DNA of 64,000 nt, taken from NCBI RefSeq assembly GCF_018139645.1, contig NZ_JAGSPM010000001.1:558001-622000 (forward strand), given 5' to 3'. Below, piece by piece: positions 37,163 through 49,090 of this stretch. The stretch is from Affinundibacterium baiyunense. Lineage in GTDB: Bacteria; Pseudomonadota; Gammaproteobacteria; Burkholderiales; Burkholderiaceae_D. Numbering within the stretch: the stretch's first letter is position 1; every line of letters starts with the position of its first letter. The translations under genes and the position numbers were made by a program. The notes below the pieces were generated by a model. It did not search any database, was not told where the DNA came from, and saw only the letters and a list, made by a program, of their open reading frames with translations.

Positions 37163-38415
37163 TAACGAGACTCCCTGTCGCGAGAATCGCGAGTTCTACC
37201 ATCTTTCGTTCCTCTTACTTCTACTGTTGTCATTGTATCGGACGGTGACGTTACTGGAGCCACAGGTGCGCTAGTTCGATTACCGCTATCACCTTGTGAA
37301 TTCAATTTATCCAAGGGCAAATAAATCATATTGTTCGAATTCTTTGCATCCATCATCAACTTGGTCGTACTGGAGAAGATTTGCTGCATCGTCTCTAAGT
37401 ACATACGATCACGCGTGACTGCTGGCGCTTTTTGATATTCAACCAAAACCTGCTTAAAGCGAGAAACATTACCTTCCGCATTCGCTACCACTTTAGAACG
37501 ATAACCTTCGGCATCTTGCAACATACGAGAAGCTTCGCCGCGTGCTTTTGGAATGACGTCATTCGCATAAGCTTGGCCTTCATTTTTCTGACGTTCTTTA
37601 TCTTGCCCCGCTTTTACTGCATCATCAAACGCTGCCTGCACTTGCTCAGGTGGTTGTACCGCTTGCATGGTGACATTCGTAATCTGTGCGCCGGACTCAT
37701 AACGATCCAATACTTGCTGCATCAAGACATTAACATCTAACGCGACTTTCTCACGACCTTCGTAAAGGACAAAGTCCATCTTGCTACGGCCAACGATTTC
37801 ACGAATCGCAGTCTCTGCAACCTGACGAATCATCTCTTCTTGATCACGATTGCTATACAGCCATTTCGCCGCATCTTTCAGTTTGTATTGAACAGCAAAT
37901 TGAATATCGATGATGTTTTCGTCATCGGTTAACATCAAAGCTTCTTTTGGCTGTTTGTTTTTTACATTGTTGCGATAACCAACTTCGACCGTACGAACCT
38001 GCTGCACATTGACGATTTCATGCGCTTGTATCGGTGCAGGCCAACGCCAGTTAAAACCCGGATTTGCCTGATAGCTATACTTTCCAAATGTTGTGATAAC
38101 ACCAGTCTGACCTTCTTGTACGATAAAAAAACCACTAATCATCCAGAAGAAAGCCAATACCGCGACAATCACGCCAAAACCAATCTTCGCGAATAGAGAA
38201 TCATTCGGTGAACCACCATTACCACCATCAGTGCCGCCATTCTTGCCGAACATACGGGCGATCGATTGATTAAAATCTCGCCATAGCTGATCTAAATCTG
38301 GTGGCCCGTCTTCTGGTTTTCTACCATCTGGCTTATCTCCTTTTGAACCGCGCCCCCATTGCGGGTCGTTCAAAGAGAGTAATGGCCTTAAGCGATTAAA
38401 AAAAGGAATTCGCAT
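37162..38415 (-). CDS. hflK: HflK, subunit of the FtsH-regulating HflKC complex
   Basis: This SPFH protein of about 417 residues has a Gly/Asp/Pro-rich cytoplasmic head (SLNDPQWGRGSKGDKPDGRKPEDGPPDLDQLW), a membrane segment (GFGVIVAVLAFFWMISGFFIV), the band 7 domain and a Lys/Arg/Glu-rich helix. The ATG at 38415 (MRIPFFNRLRPLLSLNDPQWG) agrees with the family N-terminus. A longer frame from 38490 is open but adds a non-matching 25 residues. Neither has a strong ribosome-binding site, so the start carries some doubt. Confidence 0.94.
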   Translation of the reverse strand: MRIPFFNRLRPLLSLNDPQWGRGSKGDKPDGRKPEDGPPDLDQLWRDFNQSIARMFGKNGGTDGGNGGSPNDSLFAKIGFGVIVAVLAFFWMISGFFIVQEGQTGVITTFGKYSYQANPGFNWRWPAPIQAHEIVNVQQVRTVEVGYRNNVKNKQPKEALMLTDDENIIDIQFAVQYKLKDAAKWLYSNRDQEEMIRQVAETAIREIVGRSKMDFVLYEGREKVALDVNVLMQQVLDRYESGAQITNVTMQAVQPPEQVQAAFDDAVKAGQDKERQKNEGQAYANDVIPKARGEASRMLQDAEGYRSKVVANAEGNVSRFKQVLVEYQKAPAVTRDRMYLETMQQIFSSTTKLMMDAKNSNNMIYLPLDKLNSQGDSGNRTSAPVAPVTSPSDTMTTVEVRGTKDGRTRDSRDRESR

Positions 38416-38591
38416 TCGTTGATTACCCGATAAATTGTTGAATTTAATTACTAAATGGACTTTTGCAAAACTTACTTTAGAATCACTCATTTTTTGTCAG
38501 TGTAGATACGTTTCAACGATCAACACCTGAGCGACATCAATTTATTTAAGTCCTGTTTTTAAAATAGAACAAAAGAAACACAAACCGAAAC

Positions 38592-39704
38592 CTAATCATC
38601 CGTATTGATTACATCCGCAACTTGTTCGGAACTGTCTACATCTTTCTGCATCAGCTCAACGATCGCATTACGCAACAAATCAATACCTAAACCATTTTTT
38701 GCACTAACGAAAACTCTGCTAATTTTACCATATTCATCCCGCTCGATTGCAGGAGGCAAATCAGCCTGATCTATCTTATTCCAAACCAATAATTGTGGAA
38801 TATGATCAGCACCAATTTCCTTCAAAACATGATTCACTTGATCAATTTGATCATTGCGAACAGCACTACCACCATCAACCACATGCAATAACAAATCTGC
38901 ATGTATCGTCTCTTCTAGCGTCGCTCTAAAGGAAGCAACTAATTGATGTGGCAAATCCCGAATAAAACCAACAGTATCAGAAACAACAATATTTCCAACA
39001 CCTTCTAAGTACAGACGACGCGAAGTGGTATCCAAAGTAGCAAACAATTGATTTGCGGCATACGTTCCCGCCTTGGTCAAAGTATTAAACAAGGTTGATT
39101 TACCAGCATTGGTATAACCGACCAAAGATACTGTAAACGTACTACTCCGGCCTCTCGACCGACGCTGAGTCTCTCTTTGCTTATGCAATTTTTCCATCTT
39201 TGCCTTAAGCATTTTTACACGCTCACCAAGCAAACGACGATCCGTCTCCAGCTGCGTTTCACCTGGGCCACGCAAGCCAATACCACCTTTTTGTCGTTCC
39301 AGATGCGTCCACCCACGAACCAAGCGCGTGGCTAGATGCTGCAACTGCGCCAACTCGACTTGTACCTTACCTTCATGGCTTTTAGCGCGCTGCGCAAAAA
39401 TATCAAGAATTAAGCTGGTACGATCCACCACCCGAATCTTCAGGTGACGCTCCAGATTTCTCTGCTGCGCTGGTGATAGTGCGTGATTGAATATGACCAG
39501 ATCTAAACCAAGGTCAGTGACCGCATGCGCAATCTCATCAGCTTTTCCTGATCCGACAAATAAGGCGGCGTCAGGACTAGATCGCTTACATGCAATGCTT
39601 GTGATAGTCTCAGCCCCTGCAGAGAGAGCGAGCTGAGAAAGCTCATCTAAACTCGCAGCAAAGTCACCTTTGCCGAAGTCCACGCCAACTAGAGCGGCGC
39701 GCAT
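38592..39704 (-). CDS. hflX: Ribosome-associated GTPase HflX
   Basis: HflX binds the 50S subunit and splits stalled ribosomes, especially under heat stress. The 370-residue protein has the N-terminal HflX domain (ADEIAHAVTDLGLDLVIFNHALSPAQQRNLE) and coiled linker, then a G-domain with G1 GYTNAGKSTLFN, G3 DTVGFIRDLP and G4 NKID. It sits between hfq and hflK in the usual order, and 45 bases follow the hfq stop. Confidence 0.96.
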   Translation of the reverse strand: MRAALVGVDFGKGDFAASLDELSQLALSAGAETITSIACKRSSPDAALFVGSGKADEIAHAVTDLGLDLVIFNHALSPAQQRNLERHLKIRVVDRTSLILDIFAQRAKSHEGKVQVELAQLQHLATRLVRGWTHLERQKGGIGLRGPGETQLETDRRLLGERVKMLKAKMEKLHKQRETQRRSRGRSSTFTVSLVGYTNAGKSTLFNTLTKAGTYAANQLFATLDTTSRRLYLEGVGNIVVSDTVGFIRDLPHQLVASFRATLEETIHADLLLHVVDGGSAVRNDQIDQVNHVLKEIGADHIPQLLVWNKIDQADLPPAIERDEYGKISRVFVSAKNGLGIDLLRNAIVELMQKDVDSSEQVADVINTDD

Positions 39705-39748
39705 ATGAACCTAAAAGAAATTCGAATACCTGAAAAATTCAAGAATAA

Positions 39749-39985
39749 TTACTCAGCTTCAGATTCGGAATTAATGCTCACTGCACGCGCAGGAACAACA
39801 GTAGAAATTGCGTGCTTGTACACCATTTGCGTAACTGTATTACGCAACAACACGACATACTGATCAAATGACTCAACATGACCTTGTAGCTTAATGCCAT
39901 TGACCAGATAAATAGATACAGGAATGTGTTCTTTTCTTAACGCATTCAAAAATGGGTCTTGTAACAGTTGCCCTTTATTGCTCAT
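39749..39985 (-). CDS. hfq: RNA chaperone Hfq
   Basis: Hfq forms a hexameric ring that pairs small RNAs with mRNAs. The 78-residue protein contains Sm1 ([26 protein letters not shown]) and Sm2 ([12 protein letters not shown]) with the KH pair, and the N-terminal [14 protein letters not shown]. The C-terminal tail is short and acidic (NSESEAE). About 150 bases separate it from der upstream, which may hold its own promoter. Confidence 0.98.
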   Translation of the reverse strand: MSNKGQLLQDPFLNALRKEHIPVSIYLVNGIKLQGHVESFDQYVVLLRNTVTQMVYKHAISTVVPARAVSINSESEAE

Positions 39986-40133
39986 AACAGCTCCATTGTG
40001 TTGTTGTGATTAGGAGTTGGGGACACCTTCGATTATTTCAAGTGTCCAAAAGATAATTAAGATACCACGAGAAATTTATTTTTAAAATACTTCAAAGAAA
40101 TTTAACGAAGTAAAGTTTGGGTGAATAGCCTTT

Positions 40134-41477
40134 TTACTTCGAATCTTTGGTAAACGGATTTTTACCCGAGCGCATTTCTATACGCAAAGGTGTACCAGTT
40201 AAATTAAATGTTTCTCTAAAATGTTTTTCAAGATAACGTTTATAGACATCACCAATCGCCTCCAACGCATTACCGTGAATAACAATGATCGGTGGATTTT
40301 GTCCACCTTGATGTGCATAACGCATTTTCGGACGAATCGATCCTTTACGCTTAGGCTGTTGATGTTCAACAGCCTCAATCAATGCACGGGTCAATTTTGG
40401 CGTGGACAGATTCGCCATCGCCGCTTCATAGGCAGAATCAATCGACTTCATCAGCGGGCCGATACCAGTCGACTTTAACGCTGAGATGAAATGAAATTTA
40501 GCAAATGTTAAGAAATTCAACTTACGCTCAATATCCATTTTAATTTCATCGCGTCGATCACTTTGCAATCCATCCCACTTATTGACACCAACGACTAGCG
40601 CGCGTCCAGACTCAAGAATAAATCCAGCAATATGCGCATCTTGCTCAGAAATGTCTTGTTGAGCATCCAGCAATAATAGAACGACGTTCGCTTCGGATAC
40701 TGACTGCAAAGTTTTCACCACGGAGAATTTTTCAATCGCCTCAAACACCTTACCACGGCGACGAATACCTGCAGTATCGATTAAGGTGTATTGCTGACCA
40801 TCACGTTCAAATGGAATTTCAATTGAGTCACGCGTCGTTCCAGGCATATCAAACGCGATTACCCGCTCTTCACCCAACAGAGTGTTCACTAAAGTTGATT
40901 TACCGACGTTCGGGCGACCGACAATCGCAATCTTTATCCCTTTGGCTGCATCAAGATTTTCTTCTGGCTCATCTGGACGTGAGGCGTGTGCAATATTCAG
41001 CGCTTCCTCAACCAAATCAGTAACACCATCACCATGCGCGGAGGAAATCACATAAGGATCGCCTAAACCAAGTTCGTAGAAGTCAGCGGCAACGCTGGTA
41101 TAACGCATTCCTTCTGCCTTATTCACCACCAACATAACTGAGCGGCCAGATTTGCGCAAAAAATCAGTAATGGTTTTATCGTGCGGCGTGAGTCCTTGTC
41201 GACCGTCTACCAAAAAAATAATGACATCCGCTTCGGCGACGGCTTGCTTGGTTTGCTTCGCCATCTCATGCATGATGCCTTCTTTTGCGACTGGCTCAAA
41301 ACCACCCGTGTCAATTACCAAAAACGGGCGTTCGCCAACCCGTCCTTCTCCATAATGACGATCACGCGTTAAGCCTGGCAAATCAGCAACCAAGGCGTCG
41401 CGAGTCCGCGTCAAACGATTGAACAAAGTGGATTTACCGACATTCGGCCGGCCGATTAAAGCAATTACTGGTTTCAT
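40134..41477 (-). CDS. der: Ribosome assembly GTPase Der (EngA)
   Basis: Der is an essential GTPase with two G-domains that acts in 50S assembly. The protein of about 447 residues starts [20 protein letters not shown] and repeats the P-loop at about 183 ([16 protein letters not shown]). DTGG and DTAG switch motifs and two NK(A/W)(D/E) motifs are present. A KH-like C-terminal domain ends with basic residues. The ATG at 41477 is the family start; upstream in-frame codons lie inside bamB. Four bases separate it from bamB. Confidence 0.97.
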   Translation of the reverse strand: MKPVIALIGRPNVGKSTLFNRLTRTRDALVADLPGLTRDRHYGEGRVGERPFLVIDTGGFEPVAKEGIMHEMAKQTKQAVAEADVIIFLVDGRQGLTPHDKTITDFLRKSGRSVMLVVNKAEGMRYTSVAADFYELGLGDPYVISSAHGDGVTDLVEEALNIAHASRPDEPEENLDAAKGIKIAIVGRPNVGKSTLVNTLLGEERVIAFDMPGTTRDSIEIPFERDGQQYTLIDTAGIRRRGKVFEAIEKFSVVKTLQSVSEANVVLLLLDAQQDISEQDAHIAGFILESGRALVVGVNKWDGLQSDRRDEIKMDIERKLNFLTFAKFHFISALKSTGIGPLMKSIDSAYEAAMANLSTPKLTRALIEAVEHQQPKRKGSIRPKMRYAHQGGQNPPIIVIHGNALEAIGDVYKRYLEKHFRETFNLTGTPLRIEMRSGKNPFTKDSK

Positions 41478-41481
41478 TAAT

Positions 41482-42648
41482 TTATTCCGTCGCGAATGCG
41501 ACAACAGCACCTGATTTTGTTTGCACAATCAGGTTATTACCGGCTATCACCGGCGCAGACATAATCTTACTTCCATCCGTTGGCATACGTGCCAAGAAGG
41601 AACCATCTTCTCTTGATAAAAAATGCAGGAATCCCAATCGATCGCCAATCACAACAGCGCGACCAAACGACGTTGGCGTAGCTAAACCGCGATTTGTCAA
41701 CTTATCATTCTTCCATACTGTGGCACCACCATTGATGTCGTAGCCATAGACACCTCCGGCATTGTCAGCAGCAAAAGCAAAACGCTCGTCAGCTGCGACA
41801 CCAACCTCGCTAGAAATACTCTTAGCCCATTTGACAGTACCATTCGCTGCATCAAAGCACGCTACACGACCTTGATAACTAGCAGCACAAACTGTATTGC
41901 CTACCAAGGCTGGTGCACCAGACATATCAACGATACGCTCTAACTCTGTTGCACCTTTTGGTTCGGCAGCTGTCGCCTCCCAGCGCAAGCCACCATTTTG
42001 CAATGCCAATGCGATCAATTTGCCACCAGGTGTAGAAACCATGCCAATTTGATCTTTGATTGTAATACCGGTCGCCATACGCAAAGTCAATACAGGCAAT
42101 GGGCGCTCAACCGCCCATTTTAATGCGCCAGTATCTGCGTCAAACGCTGTAATTCGATTATCGATACTATGAACCAATACCAAAGAATCTGTTACCGCTG
42201 GAATCGACAAAATTTCGCTACTAGCTTGTGCCTTCCAACGCAATTTACCTTGCGTGTCATAAGTGAACAAAGCACCTTTTTGCGCAGCTACTGCGACTGT
42301 TTTTGCATTCGCACCGACACCTGCAGTTAGAGGCAAATCAGCTTTAATCTTCCAGGCAAGCTGCCCATTCGCGGCATTAACTTTGGCAATCGTGCCATCT
42401 GCACTTGCAGCATACAACTCAGCACCGACTACAGCAGGACTAAAAAAATATTCTCCAGAACTTCCTACACTAAGCGTCCAAGCATTTTTTACCGACATGC
42501 TAGGCGTAAAAATTTGCAAAGGTGCAGGCGCTGTCTTTGTGTCTTCTTTTGCAAATGGATTAAGCCAAGATAAACTAGAACAAGCGCTTAACAAAGTAAC
42601 GCTAAACAAGGATACGGCGAGGCTGCGAGGAAGCATAGTCAATTTCAT
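41482..42648 (-). CDS. bamB: Outer membrane assembly lipoprotein BamB
   Basis: BamB is a beta-propeller lipoprotein of the BAM complex that inserts outer membrane proteins. The 388-residue protein has a lipoprotein signal ([11 protein letters not shown], lipidated Cys23 by eye) and repeated PQQ-like propeller blades ([43 protein letters not shown]). It follows the YfgM-like gene directly and precedes der, the conserved order. Confidence 0.95.
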   Translation of the reverse strand: MKLTMLPRSLAVSLFSVTLLSACSSLSWLNPFAKEDTKTAPAPLQIFTPSMSVKNAWTLSVGSSGEYFFSPAVVGAELYAASADGTIAKVNAANGQLAWKIKADLPLTAGVGANAKTVAVAAQKGALFTYDTQGKLRWKAQASSEILSIPAVTDSLVLVHSIDNRITAFDADTGALKWAVERPLPVLTLRMATGITIKDQIGMVSTPGGKLIALALQNGGLRWEATAAEPKGATELERIVDMSGAPALVGNTVCAASYQGRVACFDAANGTVKWAKSISSEVGVAADERFAFAADNAGGVYGYDINGGATVWKNDKLTNRGLATPTSFGRAVVIGDRLGFLHFLSREDGSFLARMPTDGSKIMSAPVIAGNNLIVQTKSGAVVAFATE

Positions 42649-42649
42649 A

Positions 42650-43318
42650 TTATTTCTTGTCTGAAGTTACAGCAACTTTCATTTCGGGCGCACCACCTAA
42701 TGCATCAAGCTTAATTTGCACAAGTTGTTTACCAACATGCTTTTCACCCATTTTATCCAATGCGCTCTTATATGTTTCACGCGCTTCTTTGAGCTTATTT
42801 TGCGCAACAAAAACATCTGCTTTTCTGTCTAGTACATCAGCTTCAAATTCGGCAGGAAATTCGCCTGACAAAGTCTTTAAAGCCTCATCAAGATTTTTCT
42901 CATCGAGAAAAATCGCGGCCAAACGCAGTTTCGCTAATGCTTGAAATTCTTTGGTATGTCCATGCTCAACAACCCAAGACAATTGAGTTTTTGCTGTCTT
43001 CAAATCATTTGCGTCAAACGCGGTTTTAGCTGCAGTCAACGCGGCCATCGTTGCGTATGAGGTACCAGCAAATTTAGTCACCAAGTTTGCACTAGCGCCC
43101 TGCACTTTTGCATTATCTTTCGATGCCGCTGCGCGTTGCACTTCTTCATAAATTGTTGATGCCTGACTTGCTTGGCCCAGTTGATAATTCTTCCAAGCCG
43201 TCCAAGCCGCGAAACTAGATAAGGCAGCGATTAATAACCAAGTAATTAAATTACCATATTGTTTCCACCAAGCTTTGAGGGTGTCTATCTGTTCTTGCTC
43301 TTCGAGATCGTATGCCAT
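42650..43318 (-). CDS. YfgM-like membrane-anchored TPR protein
   Basis: This protein of about 222 residues has a short cytoplasmic tail (MAYDLEEQEQIDTLKAWWKQYG), one membrane segment (ITWLLIAALSSFAAWTAW) and a periplasmic helical-repeat region of the YfgM/ancillary translocon family. In E. coli YfgM works with PpiD at the Sec translocon. The ATG at 43318 is chosen over an open upstream frame that overlaps hisS. It lies between hisS and bamB, as is usual. Confidence 0.9.
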   Translation of the reverse strand: MAYDLEEQEQIDTLKAWWKQYGNLITWLLIAALSSFAAWTAWKNYQLGQASQASTIYEEVQRAAASKDNAKVQGASANLVTKFAGTSYATMAALTAAKTAFDANDLKTAKTQLSWVVEHGHTKEFQALAKLRLAAIFLDEKNLDEALKTLSGEFPAEFEADVLDRKADVFVAQNKLKEARETYKSALDKMGEKHVGKQLVQIKLDALGGAPEMKVAVTSDKK

Positions 43319-43325
43319 TTTTTTA

Positions 43326-44687
43326 TTAATGATGAAGGTGAATATGATTAGGATTATCGCACTGAGATTCGTCGTGATCAGCACCAACGATCTGATCAAC
43401 TAAATAATCTACAGCGGTATCAAAAGGAACACTAGTTTGATTATTTGCAAAGTCTTCTGAACGCATTGACTTCACAGTTACAGTTTCAGCAGCAGCCTCG
43501 TCTTCGCCAATAATCACAGCAAATGCAGCGCCACTGGCATCTGCCTTTTTCATTTGCGATTTAAAACTACCGATTCCAGTAGCAGATGCGCAATGTAACA
43601 CAACATCTAAGCCTGCATCACGCAAACGCTCACCTAAAACAAAAGATTGCATTTGCGCTTGCTCGCCTTGGTGCACTAAATACACATCACATGATTGAGC
43701 GACTTCCGCATCGCCGTTGAGTTTCATCAGCTCCAGCAAGCGCTCAACGCCCATCGCAAAACCACATGCTGGCGTATGTTTACCGCCAAACATCGTGAAC
43801 AAGGTATCGTAGCGACCACCAGCACAAACAGTGCCTTGCGCACCTAATTCGTCGGTAACCCATTCAAACACTGTACGATTATAGTAATCCATACCACGCA
43901 CTAATCGCGGATTGATGGTAAATGGAATGCTATTGTGACGTAATATCTTTTGCACACCTTCAAAATGTGCTTTTGATTCTTCGCCTAAGAAATCCAACAA
44001 CTTCGGTGCATTATTTACCAAGTCCTGCATGCTTGGATTTTTTGTATCGAGAATACGCAAAGGATTTGAATACAAACGACGCTGAGCCTCTGCATCCAAC
44101 TGATCTTTGTGCTGTTCAAAGTAGGCAATCAATTCTGCACGATGTTGATTACGTTCCGCCGCATCACCAATCGAGTTCAATTCCAAGCGTACATTTGTGA
44201 GCCCCAAATCGTCCCACAAGCGCTGACACATCACGATCAATTCGGCATCAATATCCGGACCGGCAAAGCCTAAAGCTTCTGCACCGACTTGATGAAATTG
44301 ACGATAACGTCCACGTTGCGGCTTTTCATGGCGGAACATTGGTCCGTTGTACCAAACACGCTTTGGCCCATCGTAAGTGATGTTATGTTCAAGTGCCGCA
44401 CGCACAATACCAGCCGTGTTTTCAGGGCGCAGCGTTAACTTGTCGCCATTCATCGAATCTTCAAAAGAATACATTTCTTTTTCAACGATATCGGTCACGG
44501 CTCCCAAGCCACGCGCAAATAACGGCGTCGACTCAACGATTGGTGTCCTCATTTGCTGAAAACCGTAACTCTTTAATACAGATTGCACCGTATTTTCAAA
44601 CAATTCCCATAGTGCAGCTTGCTCAGGAAGAATGTCATTCATTCCCTTAATACCACTGATCTTTTCTATTTTCTTATCTTCGGACAT
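43326..44687 (-). CDS. hisS: Histidyl-tRNA synthetase
   Basis: HisS charges tRNA-His. The 453-residue class II enzyme has [14 protein letters not shown] at the start, motif 2 with the [17 protein letters not shown] block, the His-specific [15 protein letters not shown] and motif 3 in [14 protein letters not shown]. The C-terminal anticodon domain follows. The extreme C-terminus is unusual: a His/Asp/Asn-rich tail ([16 protein letters not shown]), perhaps metal-binding. It lies between ispG and the YfgM-like gene. Confidence 0.97.
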   Translation of the reverse strand: MSEDKKIEKISGIKGMNDILPEQAALWELFENTVQSVLKSYGFQQMRTPIVESTPLFARGLGAVTDIVEKEMYSFEDSMNGDKLTLRPENTAGIVRAALEHNITYDGPKRVWYNGPMFRHEKPQRGRYRQFHQVGAEALGFAGPDIDAELIVMCQRLWDDLGLTNVRLELNSIGDAAERNQHRAELIAYFEQHKDQLDAEAQRRLYSNPLRILDTKNPSMQDLVNNAPKLLDFLGEESKAHFEGVQKILRHNSIPFTINPRLVRGMDYYNRTVFEWVTDELGAQGTVCAGGRYDTLFTMFGGKHTPACGFAMGVERLLELMKLNGDAEVAQSCDVYLVHQGEQAQMQSFVLGERLRDAGLDVVLHCASATGIGSFKSQMKKADASGAAFAVIIGEDEAAAETVTVKSMRSEDFANNQTSVPFDTAVDYLVDQIVGADHDESQCDNPNHIHLHH

Positions 44688-44758
44688 GCCGTCATTTCCA
44701 ATTTACTTTTAATTAAACTATGTCTGTGCTTATAACAATTTATAACAATTTTAAAATC

Positions 44759-46021
44759 TTAAACTTGTGGTGAGTAACGTGTCTGCACATAATCCAAAAC
44801 AATTTTTTGGAAATCTTGCGCGATGTTTTCACCACGCAAAGTCATCGCTTTAACACCATCGATAAAGACTGGCGCGGCTGGTGACTCACCTGTTCCAGGC
44901 AAACTAATACCAATATGCGCATGCTTGGATTCGCCTGGGCCATTCACAATACAGCCCATCACTGCGACATTCATACCTTCAACACCTGGGTACTGCGTTT
45001 TCCATACCGGCATTTGTTCACGCAAAAACGACTGAATATCATCTGCGAGCTCTTGAAACACAGTCGAAGTTGTTCTACCACATCCAGGGCAGGCAATCAC
45101 CATCGGCATAAACTTACGTAAGCCCATGGTTTGCAAAATCTCCTGCGCAACAAACACCTCTTTACAGCGATCACCACCAGGCTCAGGCGTTAATGAAATA
45201 CGAATCGTATCGCCAATTCCTTCTTGCAGCAAAACCGATAGTGCTGCGGTTGAGGCAACAATGCCTTTACTTCCCATTCCTGCCTCGGTCAATCCCAAGT
45301 GCAATGGATAATCACAATGCTTACTAATTTCACGATACACAGAGATCAAATCCTGCACACCAGATACTTTACAAGACAAAATAATCTGGTCACCTGGCAA
45401 GCCCAACTGCTCGGCTCGTTGCGCACTCTCAATCGCCGATGTTATCAAAGCCTGATACATGACAGTTTGTGCACTTAGCGGCACAGCGCGCTGAGAATTC
45501 TCATCCATGATGCGCGCCAATAAGGCTTGATCCAAACTGCCCCAGTTCACGCCAATTCGCACAGGCTTCTGATACAGACATGCCATTTCGATCATCTGTG
45601 CAAATTGCGTGTCACGCTTTGCACCTTGGCCAACATTGCCGGGATTAATTCGATACTTCGACAAGGCCTTCGCACAATCAGGAAAGTCTTTCAAAAGAGT
45701 ATGCCCGTTGTAATGAAAATCACCAACCAAGGGCACATCAATACCCATACGATCAAGTTGCTCGCGAATTGCTGGCACGGCTTGCGCTGCCTCAGGATTA
45801 TTGACAGTGATCCGCACCAACTCAGAACCAGCGCGCGCCAATTCTTTGATTTGAATTGCGGTAGCGATCGCATCAGCCGTATCGGTATTCGTCATAGATT
45901 GAATAACAACCGGAGCATCGCCACCAACAACAACAACCTTATCTCGATATCGAATTTGAACAGCCCGAGATTGACGTCGTAAAGCTGCACCACAGGCAAT
46001 TTCTTTTAAATCGACTAGCAT
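44759..46021 (-). CDS. ispG: 4-hydroxy-3-methylbut-2-enyl diphosphate synthase (IspG)
   Basis: IspG is the 4Fe-4S enzyme of the seventh step of the MEP isoprenoid pathway. The 420-residue protein shows [13 protein letters not shown] near the start, [18 protein letters not shown] and the C-terminal cluster ligands CPGCGRT and [17 protein letters not shown]. Its ATG is 2 bases below the rodZ-like stop. Length and the extended middle region match the proteobacterial type. Confidence 0.97.
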   Translation of the reverse strand: MLVDLKEIACGAALRRQSRAVQIRYRDKVVVVGGDAPVVIQSMTNTDTADAIATAIQIKELARAGSELVRITVNNPEAAQAVPAIREQLDRMGIDVPLVGDFHYNGHTLLKDFPDCAKALSKYRINPGNVGQGAKRDTQFAQMIEMACLYQKPVRIGVNWGSLDQALLARIMDENSQRAVPLSAQTVMYQALITSAIESAQRAEQLGLPGDQIILSCKVSGVQDLISVYREISKHCDYPLHLGLTEAGMGSKGIVASTAALSVLLQEGIGDTIRISLTPEPGGDRCKEVFVAQEILQTMGLRKFMPMVIACPGCGRTTSTVFQELADDIQSFLREQMPVWKTQYPGVEGMNVAVMGCIVNGPGESKHAHIGISLPGTGESPAAPVFIDGVKAMTLRGENIAQDFQKIVLDYVQTRYSPQV

Positions 46022-46023
46022 AT

Positions 46024-47019
46024 TTACTTCACAACCAGATTAGCGACGTTATTGCCACGCTCAGACGTCACAGTCATTGGCGAACCACGCAAGATAGCAT
46101 CAACTCCCGCAGCATTACCAAGCTTGACATATAGCACTTGCTTCACGCTAAATGCTTCCTCAGTTCCGGCTTTTGCCAAGTGAGAACTCAAAATAGTACC
46201 TGCTTCAGTTTTTACCTGTACCCAAGAATCTTGCCGAAACTTTAGAACAAATGATTCACTTGCCGCAGGTACTGTTATTGGATCTGCTGATGAAGCTGCT
46301 GGCTTACTAGAATCCATAGTCTCAAGTATTGCTGGACTAGCCACAGAAGCAGCACCTGCCGTATCAACCGTGCTAGCAGTTACCGCATTGACCTCAACAG
46401 ATGTAACCGACGCTGCGACAGAATTCGAAACCGTACCGAGCACTTGACTAGCTTGAGCTACAGCTGGCTCATCCAGCGCTGGAGAAGAATCCAAAGCTTG
46501 CGTCACAGCGACATTCTCTTTTTGTTCAAAAGCACTACGAATGTTTTTACCGAACTCGGTAGATTGCAAAATCAAGAAAACCCCAATGATGACAATCAAA
46601 ACGACAACACCAATAATATATCGACGATTATTATCATGACTGCCATGCAAGGACAAACGTGACTCCACAAACGGGGTCGACAAAGCCGGACGCATCGCTG
46701 TTTCCAATTGCGTCGATTCTGCCTCGCGCGGCAATGCGGCGACCAGATGATCTGCTTCAATCCTTAACAACTTTGCGTATGCTCGAACAAATCCACGAAC
46801 GATAACCATTTTAGGAAGTGCAGCGAAGTTATCCGACTCCAATGCGGTGACTTGCGCTTGCGAAAGCTTCAATTGTTCAGCGACGAAGGGAATTGTCCAA
46901 TTTTTACTTTGTCGACTAGCCGCTAACTGTGCGCCCACCGAATTCAAAGTCGTTGTGCTATCTACCGCGATACTCGGCTTGCTTGAATCCATCACTTCAG
47001 TCTCTAATACATCACTCAT
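46024..47019 (-). CDS. rodZ: RodZ-like cytoskeleton-associated protein
   Basis: RodZ links MreB to the membrane in rod-shape maintenance. The protein of about 331 residues has an N-terminal helix-turn-helix ([38 protein letters not shown]), a single membrane segment ([18 protein letters not shown]), a Ser/Ala/Val-rich periplasmic linker and a C-terminal DUF4115 domain ([19 protein letters not shown]). The ATG at 47019 has AGGTG upstream and overlaps the end of the pilF gene by 8 bases. Confidence 0.9.
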   Translation of the reverse strand: MSDVLETEVMDSSKPSIAVDSTTTLNSVGAQLAASRQSKNWTIPFVAEQLKLSQAQVTALESDNFAALPKMVIVRGFVRAYAKLLRIEADHLVAALPREAESTQLETAMRPALSTPFVESRLSLHGSHDNNRRYIIGVVVLIVIIGVFLILQSTEFGKNIRSAFEQKENVAVTQALDSSPALDEPAVAQASQVLGTVSNSVAASVTSVEVNAVTASTVDTAGAASVASPAILETMDSSKPAASSADPITVPAASESFVLKFRQDSWVQVKTEAGTILSSHLAKAGTEEAFSVKQVLYVKLGNAAGVDAILRGSPMTVTSERGNNVANLVVK

Positions 47020-47809
47020 TAAAAGCACCTTTTTGAAACAGAGCAAATTCTCTTGAATTTGGATGTCGACGTCGCAACTGAGTTCCCAAATTATTTACAG
47101 AAGTCTGATCACCTAATTTATGATCAATCTTTATCGCAATCCATAATACATCTGCCGCAAAAATCTCATCTTTCAAAACGCGCTGAATGAATGGTCGCGC
47201 TTTATCGAACTGTGACTTATCGTAATAAACCTTAGCCAAATTAGCATTCGCAGTAGGATTCATCGGATCGAGCTGATATGCCATCAAGAAGTATTTTTCT
47301 GCGCTATTCAAATCTTTCATACGCAGACTACAAACTCCAGCACTCATCATCGCCTTCAACGGTGTTGGATAACTACGATCACCTAGAATCCTGTCGTACA
47401 AAGGTAATGCTTGCTTTTCCCGTCCATTTTGGCATAAGAACCACGCATAGTTGTTGCGAATTTCTGAGTTACTTGGATCCAACTTCAATGCATGCAGAAA
47501 ATTTTCTTCAGCACGTTGAGGATCATTCATTTCCATCTGAATCAATGCGCGCAAGCTATAGGCATTGGCGAACTGCGGCGAAATAGAGATAACATTTCGA
47601 ATCTCTTCTAAAGCCAACTTAAATTGGCCTTCCTTAAAGTAGTCGACCGCCAATTGCATACGAATCGACACCCGTCGCTGCAGATCAGGATTCTCTGCAA
47701 CAGTCTTCTCATCATCGAGAGAATTTGAAAATTTTGAGCTTGAACAAGCCGACAATGACATCGCGCAAAAAGTAATTACCAGAACACAAGTCGACTTTAA
47801 AAATCTCAT
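47012..47809 (-). CDS. pilF: Type IV pilus assembly lipoprotein PilF (PilW)
   Basis: PilF/PilW is an outer membrane lipoprotein that helps secretin multimerise during type IV pilus assembly. The 265-residue protein has a lipobox (MSLSACSSS) and TPR repeats throughout (for example FANAYSLRALIQMEMNDPQRAEENFLHALKLDP). Start and rlmN stop overlap by one base (TAATG). No other pilus gene is in the window, which is normal for this conserved locus. Confidence 0.92.
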   Translation of the reverse strand: MRFLKSTCVLVITFCAMSLSACSSSKFSNSLDDEKTVAENPDLQRRVSIRMQLAVDYFKEGQFKLALEEIRNVISISPQFANAYSLRALIQMEMNDPQRAEENFLHALKLDPSNSEIRNNYAWFLCQNGREKQALPLYDRILGDRSYPTPLKAMMSAGVCSLRMKDLNSAEKYFLMAYQLDPMNPTANANLAKVYYDKSQFDKARPFIQRVLKDEIFAADVLWIAIKIDHKLGDQTSVNNLGTQLRRRHPNSREFALFQKGAFNE

Positions 47810-48963
47810 TATTTTATCTCCGTAATTTTCCCAAAATTTGGACCAAATTTCTTCTGATACTCTGACATTTGCTGCATACGTTCTTGCACTCGCGTTCTAT
47901 CTTGCACCTCACCGGCCAACTGACCACATGCCGCATCAATATCATCACCGCGCGTTTTACGCACAGTCGTGACAATACCAGCGTCCATCAAAATTTGTGC
48001 GAATAATTTAATGCGCACATTGGGCGAACGTTTCAAACCAGATTCAGGGAAAGGATTGAACGGAATTAAATTAAATTTACATGGAACGGTTTTGACTAAC
48101 GCAACCAATTCTCGCGCATGTTGATCGGTATCATTCACACCGTCCAACATACAGTATTCGAAAGTAATAAAATCACGCGGAGCAAATTCAAGATAGCGGC
48201 GACACGCATCCATCAACTCATGCAATGGATACTTCTTATTCAATGGCACCAAACCATCACGCAATAGATCATTTGATGCATGCAAGGACACGGCTAAAGC
48301 AACTGGACACTCTTTAGCGAGCTTATCGATCATTGGCACCACACCACTAGTCGACAAGGTCACTCGGCGACGCGACAAACCATATGCATTATCGTCAAGC
48401 ATTAACTTTAAGGCGGTCACAGTGGGCTCAAAATTTAAGAGCGGCTCCCCCATTCCCATCATCACCACATTGGTGATTTGACGTTCACCTTTTGGACCAG
48501 GCTCTATGCCTTTAGTCCGACGCAACTCGAACTCAGCCGTCCATAGCTGGCCGATAATTTCACCCACGCTCAAGTTGCGATTAAATCCTTGTTTTCCTGT
48601 AGAACAGAAACGGCAATTTACCGCGCAGCCAGCCTGTGTAGAAATACACAAAGTGCCGCGATTTTCTTCTGGAATAAAAACAGTCTCAACGGCATTACCG
48701 TTTCCGACATCGACTAACCACTTACGCGTGCCATCTGCCGATGTATGATCGCTGATTACCGCAGGTGCAGAAATATGCGCGCGACCAGCTAATTTTTCTC
48801 GCAAAGATTTGGCGAGGTCGGTCATTTCATCAAAATTACTTGCGCCAAATTGATGAATCCAACGCTGCAATTGTTTTGCGCGAAATGGCTTCTCACCCAA
48901 CTCACCGCAATATGCTACGAGCTGTGCAGGATCAAAATCCAATAAGTTGGTGAGTACCGTCAT
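47809..48963 (-). CDS. rlmN: Dual-specificity rRNA/tRNA adenine-C2 methyltransferase RlmN
   Basis: RlmN is a radical SAM enzyme that methylates A2503 of 23S rRNA and A37 of some tRNAs. The 384-residue protein carries the cluster motif [15 protein letters not shown] (CxxxCxxC), then [13 protein letters not shown] and the resolving Cys in the [15 protein letters not shown] block. It is the first gene of the co-directional block after ndk and overlaps pilF. Confidence 0.96.
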   Translation of the reverse strand: MTVLTNLLDFDPAQLVAYCGELGEKPFRAKQLQRWIHQFGASNFDEMTDLAKSLREKLAGRAHISAPAVISDHTSADGTRKWLVDVGNGNAVETVFIPEENRGTLCISTQAGCAVNCRFCSTGKQGFNRNLSVGEIIGQLWTAEFELRRTKGIEPGPKGERQITNVVMMGMGEPLLNFEPTVTALKLMLDDNAYGLSRRRVTLSTSGVVPMIDKLAKECPVALAVSLHASNDLLRDGLVPLNKKYPLHELMDACRRYLEFAPRDFITFEYCMLDGVNDTDQHARELVALVKTVPCKFNLIPFNPFPESGLKRSPNVRIKLFAQILMDAGIVTTVRKTRGDDIDAACGQLAGEVQDRTRVQERMQQMSEYQKKFGPNFGKITEIK

Positions 48964-49034
48964 TTAAATCTTCTCAATTAATTTTCTACCACTGATTTCG
49001 CTCAATTATTTTTCCATAACTAAGCACAATCACA

Positions 49035-49054
49035 ACTGGGGCATTCGCCCCAGT
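49035..49054 (-). other. GC-rich stem-loop between ndk and rlmN
   Basis: A perfect 8-base stem ACTGGGGC / GCCCCAGT with loop ATTC. No T-run follows on either strand, so it is more likely an mRNA-stabilising or Rho-associated structure than an intrinsic terminator. Confidence 0.5.
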
Positions 49055-49090
49055 CAAAACATCAATTTACTTCAACAAACCTAACACAGA